Origin: Antedon mediterranea
Taxonomy: Eukaryota > Echinodermata > Crinoidea > Comatulida > Antedonidae
Reading direction: 5' to 3'
NCBI RefSeq assembly: GCF_964355755.1
Contig: NC_092670.1
Location: 14,507,201 to 14,571,200 of the forward strand
Length of the DNA stretch: 64,000 nt
This document shows positions 46,701 through 57,500 of this stretch, piece after piece (within the stretch, counting starts at the first letter, position 1; each line of letters opens with the position of its first letter). The notes under the pieces are model-generated. The model was not told where the DNA came from. It saw only the letters and a list, made by a program, of their open reading frames with translations, and searched no databases. The translations under genes and the position numbers were made by a program.

Positions 46701-49700
46701 CACGTTCAGATTTTGACATATATCCTATAACGTAAATAATACATGCATATACATTTGTAATATACTGAATATCCATATTAGCATTCCATGCTCTCAATAA
46801 GGAAGGATTATATTGATTTACCCACACATCTTGAGGGTTTCTCTTTATAACAATCTTTTCCTCAGTAGCTACACAATTATTTGCTTTCTCAAATGCACTC
46901 TGTGTAATACCTAAACTTTGGAAAAGTTCTATTGCATTTTTATATGTTTCTTCATTAGTCACAGCATCTTTTACTGAGGTTAACAGCTCCATTGCTTTTT
47001 TATTGTCATCATTATCATCATTGTCTTTATCCACAATTGTAGGTCTCATAACAAATGTATTTCCAGAAGGTTGTCTGGGAAAGTTAAATCTGCAATTTGT
47101 TCCCTTTTTTTTACATGATTTAGAATGTCTTTTACTGTGAATTTGCACACTTTTAACAATTTCATTCAGTTCAGGATCTACAGTTTCACATGGCACAGCA
47201 CAAGAAATATATTTATCAACAAAATTAATAACTTCAATATCTTTATCTGTACCAAAAATAGGAGCATTTTCAACCCATACTAACATATGAACATGTGGAC
47301 TTCCTCTCATTTGAAATTCAATTCGGTAAAAATAATCTACGACTTTACCAATAGGCTGTGCTTCAGACAAAATTACATTTTTCAAAAAAGTATGAAAGCG
47401 TTTATCAAACATTCTGGCAACAGTCACTGGATTTGATTTCAACAAATTACATTTATCTGCCCATTCTAATTCTTCAATGTTTCTTTGGTCTCCAGACTGA
47501 CTTAGCAATGTCGTCATTATTTCTTTCCAACGGAAATCAGCACTTGAGAATGAAAGAAAGAATGTTGGTTTTCCAATCTGTCTAACCATTGCTATTATAT
47601 CTTTTTGTGTAGCTTGCCAGTACGGTGGAGTTCCACGAATTTGTTTTAGAAATTTATAACCCCTATCAGATTTTAAAATCTCCTGAATTTTGGTAACATT
47701 TTTTAAATCGGATACAGTAACTTTGCTAAAATCATCCTTTTTACTTGACCCTTTTCGCAATGCAATGGAAATACTTGATAAAATTTGTTGAAGTTCATAT
47801 AAAGATTGAGCATAAAATATGAATTCTGTATTTTGTGCAAACCTGTTATCTATATGCATTAATCTATTGTGAAAATAACGTCCAAGTGTTATTTTAACAT
47901 CTCTCGTATCATGGAATGTTGGTTGTCCTGTTGGAAATAACACTGGAAATGATTTTGCTTCATTGCTTTTATTACTTAACAATGCAATAGGACTATTATT
48001 TTCACATGGTGCACAACAAATTATGTCATTAAAATATTCATCAACCAAATTCTGTCGCCTGTCAACAGGTTGAAGACTTGTATCAAAGGTAACACCACAT
48101 AATCGATCTTCTACTTCTTCTTCTCTTTCTTCTTCTTCATTGTTTTCATCTTCATTAGTAGTTTCACTTTCGATGTAATCTTCAGATAAATAATTGTGCC
48201 ATTCTTCATTAATAGCTATATCAAAATAGCACTTGTTATGATCTTGTAAATATTTAAGAGCTTGAATAACATTGGCAGTGTTAACAAATTTATATTTGTA
48301 ATAACCTTTGTAAGACAACTTTCGCTTCAATTTTACGGATATTAATTGATCATCAACCTGTGGTCTAGGCAGCATTTTAACAGTTTCAATAGTATTTGAA
48401 GGTACACATACAACAGGTCCATGTATTCCATGCTGTCCACCTTTAGGTAAATTCATTAATTTCATAAAAGGAATGTTTAATCCAATCAAATGCTGCTCTA
48501 AATTATTTAAACACCTGAGCTCAGGAGGAATATCGTGTAGTTGTAAATTGTTTGAATTGGCTTCTGCAGGAACTTTCCCGTTTAACATTTTCCTGTGGCA
48601 TGTGAAACAAATCCATAAACAACACCTTGGTGATTCGACAAATTGACAATGTTTATTACTTTCATTATTGCAAATATGCAAATACTTTTCATTTATACAA
48701 GCCTGATTTTTGTATTTAGCTTTGATACACTTCATAACTTGATCTTTGAATAACAATTTAAAGCAAACACAACAAACATATTCAGGACCACGAGAAACTG
48801 TTTTCTTGAAGTTTTCTAAAACAATATTAAAATTAGTGTTTTCTGTTTTGATTTTTTCCCGATTTTTCATATTTTTCTTCATGATTGTTTTCCGGAACCC
48901 TTCATCACCATGATACTTTTCTGTAAATCTTTGCTTACACTTTTGCTTACACCTTTGACGGAATTTTAAATTACCTCGATATTTCTCAGCCAATTTTTGT
49001 TTACAGTTTTGTCTAAATTTCAAATTACTCCTATACTTTTCTGCCAATTTGTCTTTGCATTTTTGTCTAAATTTCAAATTATTCCTATACTTTTCTGCCA
49101 ATTCGTCTTTGCATTTTTGTCTAAATTTCAAATTACTCCGATACTTCTCTGCCAATTTCTGCTTACAGTTTTGCCGAAATTTCAAATTATTCCGATACTT
49201 CTCTGCCAATTTATGCTTAAGGTTTTGTCGAAATTTAAAATTACTCCGATACTTTTCTGCCATTTTTTGGGTAAGGTTTTCTCTGAATTGTGAGTTATTA
49301 CAATACTTCTCTGATAATATTTGCTTCAAATTTTGTCGAAATTGTGGATCATTGTGATACCTCTCCTTATTTCTTTGTTTATTATTTTGTATAGTTTTAT
49401 GCCTAAACATTGTATCATTGTTGTATCGATTCTTTTTGGTTTCTTTTTTGGTTTTTCGGTAACCCAAATCAATGTTGTAGTTATGTTTAGCTTTATTTCG
49501 TAACTTAACATTATATTCAGGTTCACATTTATACATTTTGTGTTGTCTTTCTCGGTTTTCTTTCCTCTTTTGGAATTTATAATCATCATCACCATATCTT
49601 ATTTTTTGTGCCTCTTTTACTTTGCGTTTTTTTTCCTCTCTGTATACAGAATCACTTTGATATTTGTTTCCGATTTCATTTGTTTCTTTTGAATTATTGT

Positions 49701-52700
49701 TTTCTTCTCTTTCCCGTTTAATTCTTTGTCGATTCTTTTCTCTTTCTTTTTTAATTCTATAAGATTGTTTTCGTTTTCTGCTCAATATTTTTACTCTGCT
49801 TTCTGAACAAGGTTTTTCAACAGTTTTACTCTGTTTGTGTTTTGGTTCTATATCTTCAAATGTGTCACAAGGTTCTTTTTCCGTTTGCTTTCGTTTCTTT
49901 GTTGTAGAATCCTTTACCAAAAACTTCGCCTCTGTATTTGACAGTTTATTGTGGGATGTCACATTCATATCAACTTGTCCTGTTGTTTCCTGAACATTAT
50001 TTTGACTCACATTGACAGATTCTACTACATTAAAATGCACATTCATGGTGTACAAAATATATATACCATTGTCAGTTGTAACATCATCTATTCTTCCTGG
50101 CTTTTTAGCAGAAAACAATTGCCACGTCAAAAGCTGATCATTAAATGAATAAATATCTGTATTAAGCAAGTTTGCCATTGCACTTATTTCAGTATTGGAT
50201 GCCCACCTTCCATTATCCATTACTCTTTTTTTAAACACATATTCCTTAACTGATCTATATTCGTGACTAAATGTATTAATAAATAAGTCATCAGTTTCCA
50301 ATAAATGATTAGTAATTGCTCTTCTTAAAAGTAAATGATTATCTTCAGTCCCAGAAATAATGTATGAAATTGCACGATAAAAACAATTACCATCACCTGT
50401 AATATTCGTAATTTGAAGAGGATGTCCAATCTGACTAGTTCTGTTAATACCACAATTCATATCGGTATGTTCACAATGAATGCCTACTTCTTTACACATG
50501 TTTTTCTTTTGTGCTTCTGAGATTGGAATAAATTTAAAATTCTTGTCAGGTCTTTCTCCATACTGAACATTAACAATTTCAATATCACTATCACTTTGCC
50601 ATTCATTACTTGATGAGACATGACCTTCTTTATTATGTGTTTTGCCTTTAACTTTATAATCAATATTCTTGTCTGGTAATCTTGAACTACATTTATACTG
50701 ATAAGACGTACTAGGTTCATCAACATCGACGTTTCCCAAGTTGCTTTGTTCACAATTATCATCGAGCACAGAAGCGGAACATAAAATCATAGACTTATTT
50801 TCAATATTTACACCAGTCAGTTCAAACTCGGTGTCATGTAAATTACAGTTCATTGACCTTGCTAATCTTATACAATAGTCGTACACACCTTGCCAAGATG
50901 GACTGTAAAGTAAAATACTCTTTCCATGCTCACTAACACAACCAAATCGATCTCTTGCATGTGGATCAAATATAAGGAAACCATTTACACGTTTAATAAT
51001 AGAAAATGTGCTTCTGTTAAAATTCATAAAAAATGCATCATGTTGGTGTAATTCTTGTTCAAGAGCTTGGTTTAATGACAAGGCTCCATATTCAGCCATA
51101 AATTCGAGATTCCCATCTATTATGCCAAAAACTGATTCTTTTGGAGATATTACAAATGTGTTATCCAAGATATCCAATTCTTTCGGCAGTTCAGAAATCA
51201 TCAAAAGGTCCTCATGCATAGTGGAATCTTTTTGAATGTAACGGTACAACTCATTTCCAAGAGTCAATATTGTATCAAGGTCTTTGGTGTAAAATTCATT
51301 TCCATTCATCTTTGTAGAATAAAGAATAGCTACAAGACTATTTGCAACACACTGTTTACCACCTGCAAAGCCAAATCTATAATTCCCTTGATTAAAACTA
51401 CCCTGTGCTACAGTTATATTATTATCATTACTATTATATAGTTGTAATTCATTTATTGATTGTGTATTCTGCCTTATTGGTGCATTCTTTTGTTTTGATC
51501 TCTCATCGATTATCAATTCTTCCGAAAAATTATTTTTGGTTAAAACTTCAATATCCACATCGATAGCATGTTGGTCACATTTAGGTTTAGTATGGGACCT
51601 AATTTTTTCAGTCACTGCTTTTTTAGATCCGTCATCAATTATCGATACTTCGTTTTCGTCAAATTCACAACTTGCACATGTTTGATTTTTATGATCTGTA
51701 ACATTACTATCAAATCTATTAGTTCTGTCATTCATTTTGCTACTATTTTGTGATTTCACATCGTCAGTCGCTGTGTTGTCGTTTTCTTCAGTACATTTCA
51801 TTTTAAAGTCGTCATCAGTTTTCATTTCTGAATTGTCATTTTTACCTTTCATTAAAATAATATCTTCGCCAATCCGTTCCATAGTATCGCAATCATTCTT
51901 GTGGTGTTTTAAATTCAGGTTCATATTATCTTGTGATTCTTTGTTATCAATCTTCTTACTTTTGACAAAACGACCCTTGCTATTTCGTTTCGAACCACCA
52001 CCTGATTGTTGTTGTATTCCGTTTGTTACCTTTGTATTTTTCAAAACATCACACATAAGCTTACCATTCATTTCGTCATTTTCCTTGTATTCTCTATAAG
52101 TACTTGTATTCATGTTCCATTCCATTTTGTTATTATTTCGTCTTTCATAGAAATCTTTTACACCTTTGCCGATATATTTTACACCTGGTTCTATAATTAT
52201 ACCATTTATAACGCACTTTCTCCTTTTCTTATTTCCTCTATTTTTACATCTTTTTTTTCTGTTGTCGGTTCTTTTCTTTGATCTTACTCTCATCCAATCA
52301 CTACCAAGTAAATCTTCACTTCCTGTTTGTTGACATTTTAATTTTGCATTATTACAACGTTTTTCTTTATTTTTCGTTAATTCTGGAAAGTCTGAAGTGA
52401 CAGATTCATCAGGTTCTAGAATCGTATATCTATTGAAATGACAGGGAATACCTATTTCACCCAACATGTTATCAACTAAATTACTATTCCCACACATTGA
52501 ACAAATCCAAATTACCCTGGAATTACATAGTTTGTCTTCAAAAACATCTCTTACACATTTCACATGAAAATATTGACTACAACGGTCACATGTTATGCAA
52601 TTGTCTACTTTCACTTCAATATTACAGAAATCGCATGTATCATCAAACTCTGAAGTGACCTCTGTACCATAAGATAATATGTTTATGATATCATCAATTA

Positions 52701-53001
52701 TTCCTTTAAATTCAGTTGTATCTTTCATAAATTCACAATTGACATTACCTGTATCATCATTTCTCTCGTCTTTGACATTCTCAGTTGAACAGCATTCATC
52801 AAGTAGGTCCAAGATGTCATTAACAACTATTTTAAATTCTGCTGTCTTATCCATAACTCCATTATTAACATTACCAGTTGTATTGACAAAAATCTGCTTT
52901 TTACTTGTAACTTCTTTATTCACATTCTTACACAAATAAATTATCATTGTAAAGATAATCAACAAAAAGATACCAACTACTGCTATGAATTCCATATCCA
53001 T
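43744..53001 (-). CDS. Helentron/Helitron2 replicase-helicase-endonuclease polyprotein, copy 3 (complete)
   Basis: A complete 3085-residue protein with the same domain order as copy 2. Key residues: C76-like Cys551, Asp679, His681; OTU Asp870, Cys873, His989; HUH His1903 and His1905; Rep Tyr2090 and Tyr2094; Walker A Lys2449. The C-terminal EEP domain again ends with SYH in place of SDH. The first 65 or so residues differ strongly from copies 1 and 2, yet still form an N-terminal hydrophobic segment followed by Lys/Asn-rich sequence. Its PHD finger has the typical CDRC where copy 2 has CDCC. The start codon has A at -3 and G at +4. From the Cys-rich region onward the protein is nearly identical to copy 2. 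Confidence 0.95.
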   Translation of the reverse strand: MDMEFIAVVGIFLLIIFTMIIYLCKNVNKEVTSKKQIFVNTTGNVNNGVMDKTAEFKIVVNDILDLLDECCSTENVKDERNDDTGNVNCEFMKDTTEFKGIIDDIINILSYGTEVTSEFDDTCDFCNIEVKVDNCITCDRCSQYFHVKCVRDVFEDKLCNSRVIWICSMCGNSNLVDNMLGEIGIPCHFNRYTILEPDESVTSDFPELTKNKEKRCNNAKLKCQQTGSEDLLGSDWMRVRSKKRTDNRKKRCKNRGNKKRRKCVINGIIIEPGVKYIGKGVKDFYERRNNNKMEWNMNTSTYREYKENDEMNGKLMCDVLKNTKVTNGIQQQSGGGSKRNSKGRFVKSKKIDNKESQDNMNLNLKHHKNDCDTMERIGEDIILMKGKNDNSEMKTDDDFKMKCTEENDNTATDDVKSQNSSKMNDRTNRFDSNVTDHKNQTCASCEFDENEVSIIDDGSKKAVTEKIRSHTKPKCDQHAIDVDIEVLTKNNFSEELIIDERSKQKNAPIRQNTQSINELQLYNSNDNNITVAQGSFNQGNYRFGFAGGKQCVANSLVAILYSTKMNGNEFYTKDLDTILTLGNELYRYIQKDSTMHEDLLMISELPKELDILDNTFVISPKESVFGIIDGNLEFMAEYGALSLNQALEQELHQHDAFFMNFNRSTFSIIKRVNGFLIFDPHARDRFGCVSEHGKSILLYSPSWQGVYDYCIRLARSMNCNLHDTEFELTGVNIENKSMILCSASVLDDNCEQSNLGNVDVDEPSTSYQYKCSSRLPDKNIDYKVKGKTHNKEGHVSSSNEWQSDSDIEIVNVQYGERPDKNFKFIPISEAQKKNMCKEVGIHCEHTDMNCGINRTSQIGHPLQITNITGDGNCFYRAISYIISGTEDNHLLLRRAITNHLLETDDLFINTFSHEYRSVKEYVFKKRVMDNGRWASNTEISAMANLLNTDIYSFNDQLLTWQLFSAKKPGRIDDVTTDNGIYILYTMNVHFNVVESVNVSQNNVQETTGQVDMNVTSHNKLSNTEAKFLVKDSTTKKRKQTEKEPCDTFEDIEPKHKQSKTVEKPCSESRVKILSRKRKQSYRIKKEREKNRQRIKREREENNNSKETNEIGNKYQSDSVYREEKKRKVKEAQKIRYGDDDYKFQKRKENRERQHKMYKCEPEYNVKLRNKAKHNYNIDLGYRKTKKETKKNRYNNDTMFRHKTIQNNKQRNKERYHNDPQFRQNLKQILSEKYCNNSQFRENLTQKMAEKYRSNFKFRQNLKHKLAEKYRNNLKFRQNCKQKLAEKYRSNLKFRQKCKDELAEKYRNNLKFRQKCKDKLAEKYRSNLKFRQNCKQKLAEKYRGNLKFRQRCKQKCKQRFTEKYHGDEGFRKTIMKKNMKNREKIKTENTNFNIVLENFKKTVSRGPEYVCCVCFKLLFKDQVMKCIKAKYKNQACINEKYLHICNNESNKHCQFVESPRCCLWICFTCHRKMLNGKVPAEANSNNLQLHDIPPELRCLNNLEQHLIGLNIPFMKLMNLPKGGQHGIHGPVVCVPSNTIETVKMLPRPQVDDQLISVKLKRKLSYKGYYKYKFVNTANVIQALKYLQDHNKCYFDIAINEEWHNYLSEDYIESETTNEDENNEEEEREEEVEDRLCGVTFDTSLQPVDRRQNLVDEYFNDIICCAPCENNSPIALLSNKSNEAKSFPVLFPTGQPTFHDTRDVKITLGRYFHNRLMHIDNRFAQNTEFIFYAQSLYELQQILSSISIALRKGSSKKDDFSKVTVSDLKNVTKIQEILKSDRGYKFLKQIRGTPPYWQATQKDIIAMVRQIGKPTFFLSFSSADFRWKEIMTTLLSQSGDQRNIEELEWADKCNLLKSNPVTVARMFDKRFHTFLKNVILSEAQPIGKVVDYFYRIEFQMRGSPHVHMLVWVENAPIFGTDKDIEVINFVDKYISCAVPCETVDPELNEIVKSVQIHSKRHSKSCKKKGTNCRFNFPRQPSGNTFVMRPTIVDKDNDDNDDNKKAMELLTSVKDAVTNEETYKNAIELFQSLGITQSAFEKANNCVATEEKIVIKRNPQDVWVNQYNPSLLRAWNANMDIQYITNVYACIIYVIGYMSKSEREMGLLLNHAASEVKEGNEDARQSLRKLGNVYMNNREVSAQESIYRVCSLRLKECSRKVEFIPVGPNPVRMSLPLSVIKNKEDDDVSAWLPNKIDKYIARPNSSEFNKMCLAKFCSEYRILSSSEMKGNKQKKNVFQLKKQLGFIQKRTRTSNAIVRYPRFPMDTAPEKYFLSILQLFLPFRKDEQLKPPNFETYEQFHEEGCVKLCDCQLQTVKSIVYGNMEQYEKSADDVEEAQECLSKFGPQEDAWSLLCPESEKERLDNPKPNVEVDDEEDEFFIPDFGIQKNHTSKVESNSSNIPRPELNKMIRSLNEKQQHIFYKTRQWCLDKANGKKPEAFYTFITGGAGTGKSHLVNCIYNEATRILGKIMENPDDLSILKLAPTGIAAYNIKGQTIHSALSIPINISLPYQPLGEEKISALRNQLRQLQIVIIDEISMVNQRLLWYIHGRLRQIKQVRNDSPFGNISVIAVGDFYQLPPVMGSSLYKDTLESSLWLDNFKQVQLDQIMRQKEDKEFALLLNKLRTKEKHDCLSDNDLFVLKSRETGEECEDAVHIYPRNKQVDEWNKKMLHKICTDIVCIEAEDSVVNAKKQTKICDKPRNSRQTSLLNYLWIALNARVMLIKNVDVKKGLTNGCMGHVYEIVKPNNNAKPVSIKVKFDNNEIGVQAIEMFKESMGNKYSRKQFPLKLAYACTVHKVQGLTMNEAVVCLKNTFAPGQAYVALSRVTSISGLTIEHLNPNLIYCDPNIKKCLNNMDSYVQCENQGHDSDSKFSIMLHNIQGLKQHFADLQCNDLFMNSSIICLTETWLNKDEDVFEVNIQPYKLYHQARYDSYSNRNDLSSKLKNQAHGGVAVYTKNTFSSRLNIPNYDIEAVSFLITSPISVSVSVIYRPPSYDINQFCQNLRKYLEELHKMSTKCILMGDFNENLFKQSSRVKNLMSENEYRQHVTCSTTENNTLIDHVYSKGLDSVQAEVIPIYYSYHEAIHIKF
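48900..49330 (-). repeat. 54-bp coding tandem repeats in copy 3
   Basis: The 18-residue basic motif (KYRSNLKFRQ core) repeats with a 54-bp period, in variants with CKDELAE, CKDKLAE and CKQKLAE tails. Units are less uniform than in copy 2. Confidence 0.8.
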
Positions 53002-53570
53002 TATTCAAAATTTGTATAAGAAACAAATTTCTTCAAATTTATAATCTTTGTTTACAAATTAAATTAAAATGTATTCTGCAATTCCAATGAATATTACAAT
53101 TAGGTTCTTTTTATCAATTCAAACTTCAAAAAAGAAATCCTTGCTACAACAAAATAAATTATTAAAAATTCCAAAAACAAATCAACTTTATATTGTCTTT
53201 TGTTTCTATGACTTTTAACTTTTGTCCTAATTTCTTTTCTCTTTGTCAATATTTTTTTTGTCTGCTTTTTTTCAATAATTCGATTATACAATTTCACTGA
53301 ATAAAAAAATTAGCTTCTGCTTAATATTGGCTTGATGAAATACTTTATATTAATTTAAACTTCTCTGTAATACTTGGTTATGCTAAATAGTTTCAGATTC
53401 TAATTTTTATTCTTTTTACAATTCTACTTAATAACAGATTCAAATAAAAGTGATATTTAAATCTTCTTTAATTAATTCTTTTGTAATAAACTCTGTTTAA
53501 TATTTATTTTTTTATAATAAGCTTCTGTTTTATTCTTCAAACTTTTGTTTGTATAATCAAACTTTAACTT
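53002..53570 (-). other. 5' region of Helentron copy 3, specific part
   Basis: AT-rich sequence with no clear match to the 5' regions of copies 1 and 2. It holds many CTTCTGTTTAAT-like words but no supported gene. Confidence 0.4.
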
Positions 53571-53835
53571 TACACTTTTGCTTTTGCAAAAATGGTTTTG
53601 TAATAAACTTTTGTTTATTAATTGTTTCCTTGTGATTAACTTCTGTTATCTTCAAGGTTTTACACTTTTGCTTTTGCAAAAATGGTTTTGTAATAAACTT
53701 TTGTTTATTAGTTGTTTCCTTGTGATTAACTTCTGTTATCTTCAAGGTTTTACACTTTTGCTTTTGCAAAAATTGTTTGTAATAAACTTTTGTTTATTAG
53801 TTTTTTCCTTGCGATAAACTTCTGTTTACTTCAAG
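53571..53835. repeat. Three 90-bp tandem repeats
   Basis: Units begin TACACTTTTGCTTTTGC at 53571, 53661 and 53751. The first two are nearly identical and the third is diverged. It is present only upstream of copy 3. Open frames on both strands across it are by-products of the repeat. Confidence 0.85.
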
Positions 53836-53900
53836 AATGTTTTAAAGATACTTTTAAAAAATGTTTAAAAAGAAATTGTGCATAAATATTAAAATTCGGT

Positions 53901-53976
53901 AACCCCTCGTAGAAACTCTCTTTGGAGAGTGGATCTTTTTCTAAAGACCCGGATCTCTTCTGAGATCCAGTGGGTT
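53901..53976. promoter_or_regulatory. Three-hairpin structured element, copy 3 (diverged)
   Basis: Outer stem AACCC (53901-53905) with GGGTT (53972-53976). Hairpins: ACTCTC/GAGAGT (53915-53930), GGATCTTT/AAAGACCC with one mismatch (53931-53950), GGATCTC/GAGATCC (53951-53968). Against copies 1 and 2 the outer stem has a T-A to C-G change on both sides, and hairpin 3 a G-C to A-T change on both sides. CAATAAAAGA follows in all copies. On the minus strand that gives a pyrimidine tract and TATTGTAG, a 3' splice-site-like signal. Confidence 0.7.
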
Positions 53977-54569
53977 TATATAAGACAGTCACCTACAATA
54001 AAAGAAAAAAAAAAGAGTTAGTTATTAATTTTAAGATACACTGTACAGTACTAAGAATTACAGTCAAACAATTATAAATTGAATCAGTAGATAAATCAAT
54101 GTTTTTACAAATACCTAAATAATAATATACACATCCCCCCTGTGGAATGTAACATGATCTATTGGGCCTAGCAAAACAAATTAGGACCAACTCATTACTA
54201 AATTCAGGATAGACCCATTTTATAAAATTGCAAATTTATTTCTGGAGAAACTGACCACCACATTTATGTTAAAAAGGATGATTGTCCCAATTTTTGAAGT
54301 AAATTGTGATAATATATTTGTGACTTTGGTTTATACAATATAAATAAATCACTATAGAAGATATTTTGACTTAAAAATATGTCAAAACTTCATTACATGG
54401 AATGTGTCGGAAACAAATTCTTTCATAACAATTTCACCTTCAAAATTAATCTGAAAATAGGTTTAATTATTCAATGTTCTAATAAAATAGAATTTTATAC
54501 ACAAAAATATTTGGTCACTCAGTATAGTAAATTTACAAACAACACATGTTTATCAATTATTGGAGGGCA
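53977..54569. other. Unassigned flank between structured element and repeat array
   Basis: AT-rich sequence with no recognised gene. A plus-strand frame at 54379-54711 runs into the 345-bp repeat and has no recognisable domain, so I do not call it. Confidence 0.3.
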
Positions 54570-57500
54570 TAAAGTAAGGAAAATATGTTTTTTCCGTTTT
54601 ACAGATAATTTTCTAATACTCACAGCTGTAACTGGCACTGTATATTTTCTGTACAACTACAATCTAAAAAATAAAAGGAAAATCATTAATAATGGCAATA
54701 AACAACATTAACACTTTTTCAAAATCAACATGCTTCTTAATCAATGTCTGAAAAATTAAGAAATTTTCTCAAAATGAATTTGGGTATTAGACAGCTGGTT
54801 AGGGCCTACATGTTGTCTCAATGCTAATTTCATTTAATATTTTATTCACAAACCATAAAATCTGAATTATGTAAATGTTTCATAATAGAACATGCCTACA
54901 AAATAACAGGCAACGGTTCACAAAGTAAAGAAAATATGTTTTATCCGTTTAACAGATAATATACTAATACTCACAGCTGTAGCTGACACTGTATATGTTC
55001 TACAATCTAAAAAAAAAAAAAAACAAGGAAAAACATTAATAATTGGCAATAAACAACATTAACACTTTTTCCAAATCAACATGCTTCTTAATCAATGTCT
55101 GAAAAATTAAGAAATTTCTCAAAATGACTTTGGGTATGAGACAGCTGGTTAGGCCTACATGTTGTCTTAATGCTAATTTCATTTAATATTTTATTCACAA
55201 ACCATAAAATCTGAATGATGTAAATGTTACATAATAGAAAATGCCTACAAAATAACAGGCAACGGTTCACAAAGTAAAGAAAATATGTTTTCTCCGTTTA
55301 ACAGATAATCTACTAATACTCACAGCTGTAGCTGACACTGTATATTTTCTACAATCTAAAAAAACAAAACAAGGAAAAACATCAATAATTGGCAATAAAC
55401 AACATTAACACTTTTTCCAAATCAACATGCTTCTTAATCGAGGTCTGAAAAATTAAGAAATTTCCTTAAAATGACTTTAGGTATGGGACGGCTGGTTAGG
55501 GCCTACATGTTGTCTCAATACTACTTTCATTTAATATTGTATTCACAAACCATAAAATCTGAATTATTTAAATGTTTCATAATATAAAATGCCTACAAAA
55601 TAACAGGCAACAGTTCACAAAGTAAGGAAAATATGTTTTCTCCGTTTAACAGATAATCTACTAATACTCACAGCTGTAGCTGAAACTGTTAATTTTCTAC
55701 AATCTAAAAAAAACAAGGAAAAACATTGATAATGGCAATAAACAACATTAACACTTTTTCCAAATCAATATGCTTCTTAATCAATGTCTGAAAAATTAGG
55801 AAATTTCCTCAAAATGACTTTGGGTATGGGCCGGCTCATTGCGGCCTACATGTTGTCTCAATGGTAATTTCATTTAATTATTTGATCACAAACAATAAAA
55901 TCTGAATTACGTAAATGTTTCATAATAGAAAATGTTTACAAAATAACAGGCAACAGTTCACAAAGTAGGAAAATATGTTTTCTCCGTTTAACAGATAATC
56001 TACTGATACTCACAGCTGTAGCTGAAACTGTATATTTTCTACAATCTAAAAAAAAACAAGGAAAAACATTGATAATGGCAATAAACAACATTAACACTTT
56101 TTCCAAATCAACAAGCTTCTTAATCAATGTCTGAAAAATTTAGAAATTTCCTCAAAATGACTTTGGGTATGGGTCGGCTAATTGGGGCCTACATGTTGTC
56201 TCAATGCTAATTTCATTTAATATTTTATTCACAAACCATAAAATCTGAATGATGTAAATGTTTCATAATAGAAAATGCCTACAAAATAACAAGCAACAGT
56301 TCACAAAGTAAAGAAAATATGTTTTCTCTGTTTAGCAGATAATCTACTAATACTCACAGCTGTAGCTGACACTGTATATTTTCTACAATCTAAAAAAAAA
56401 CAAGGAAAAACATTAATAATTGGCAATAAACAACATTAACACTTTTTCCAAATCAACATGCTTCTTAATCGAGGTCTGAAAAATTTAGAAATTCCTCAAA
56501 ATGACTTTGGGTATGAGACAGCTGGTAAGGGCCTACATGTTTTCTCAATGCTAATTTCATTTAATATTTTATTCACAAACCATAAAATCTGAATGCTGTA
56601 AATGTTTCATAATAGAAAATGCCTACAAAATAACAGGCAACTGTTCATAAAGTAAGGAAAATATGTTTTCTCCGTTTAACAGATAATCTACTAATACTCA
56701 CAGCTGTAGCTAAAACTGTATATTTTCTACAATCTAAAAACAACAAGAAAAAACATTGATAATGGCAATAAACAACATTAACCCTTTTGCTAAATCAACA
56801 TGCTTCTTAATCAATGTCTGAAAAATTAAGAAATTTTCTCAAAATAACTTTGGGTATGGGCCGGCTGATTGGGGTCTACATGTTGTCTCAATACTACTTT
56901 CATTTAATATCTTATTCACAAACCATAAAATCTGAATTATGTAAATGTTTCATAATATAAAATGCCTACAAAATAACAGGCAACAGTTCACAAAGTAAGG
57001 AAAATATGTTTTCTCCGTTTAACAGATAATCTACTAATACTCACAGCTGTAGCTGAAACTGTTAATTTTCTACAATCTAAAAAAAACAAGGAAAAACATT
57101 GATAATGGCAATAAACAACATTAACACTTTTTCCAAATCTACATGCTTCTTAATCAATGTCTGAAAAATTAGGAAATTTCCTCAAAATGACTTTGGGTAT
57201 GGGCCGGCTGATTGCGGCCTACATGTTGTCTCAATGGTAATTTCATTTAATTGTTTGATCACAAACAATAAAATCTGAATTATGTAAATGTTTCATAATA
57301 GAAAATGCCTACAAAATAACAGGCAACAGTTCAAAAAGTGAAAAAAGTAAGGAAAATATGTTTTCTCTGTTTAGCAGATAATCTACTGATACTCACAGCT
57401 GTAGCTGACACTGTATATTTTCTACAATCTAAAAAAAAAAACAAGGAAAAACATTAATAATTGGCAATAAACAACATTAACACTTTTTCCAAATCAACAT

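Noticed and set aside
53557-53817. Overlapping frames on both strands at the 90-bp repeats
   Set aside because: Open frames on both strands are a by-product of a repeat whose period is divisible by three.
54379-54711. 110-codon plus-strand frame
   Set aside because: It runs from unassigned AT-rich DNA into the 345-bp repeat, has no recognised domain and is not conserved in copies 1 and 2.
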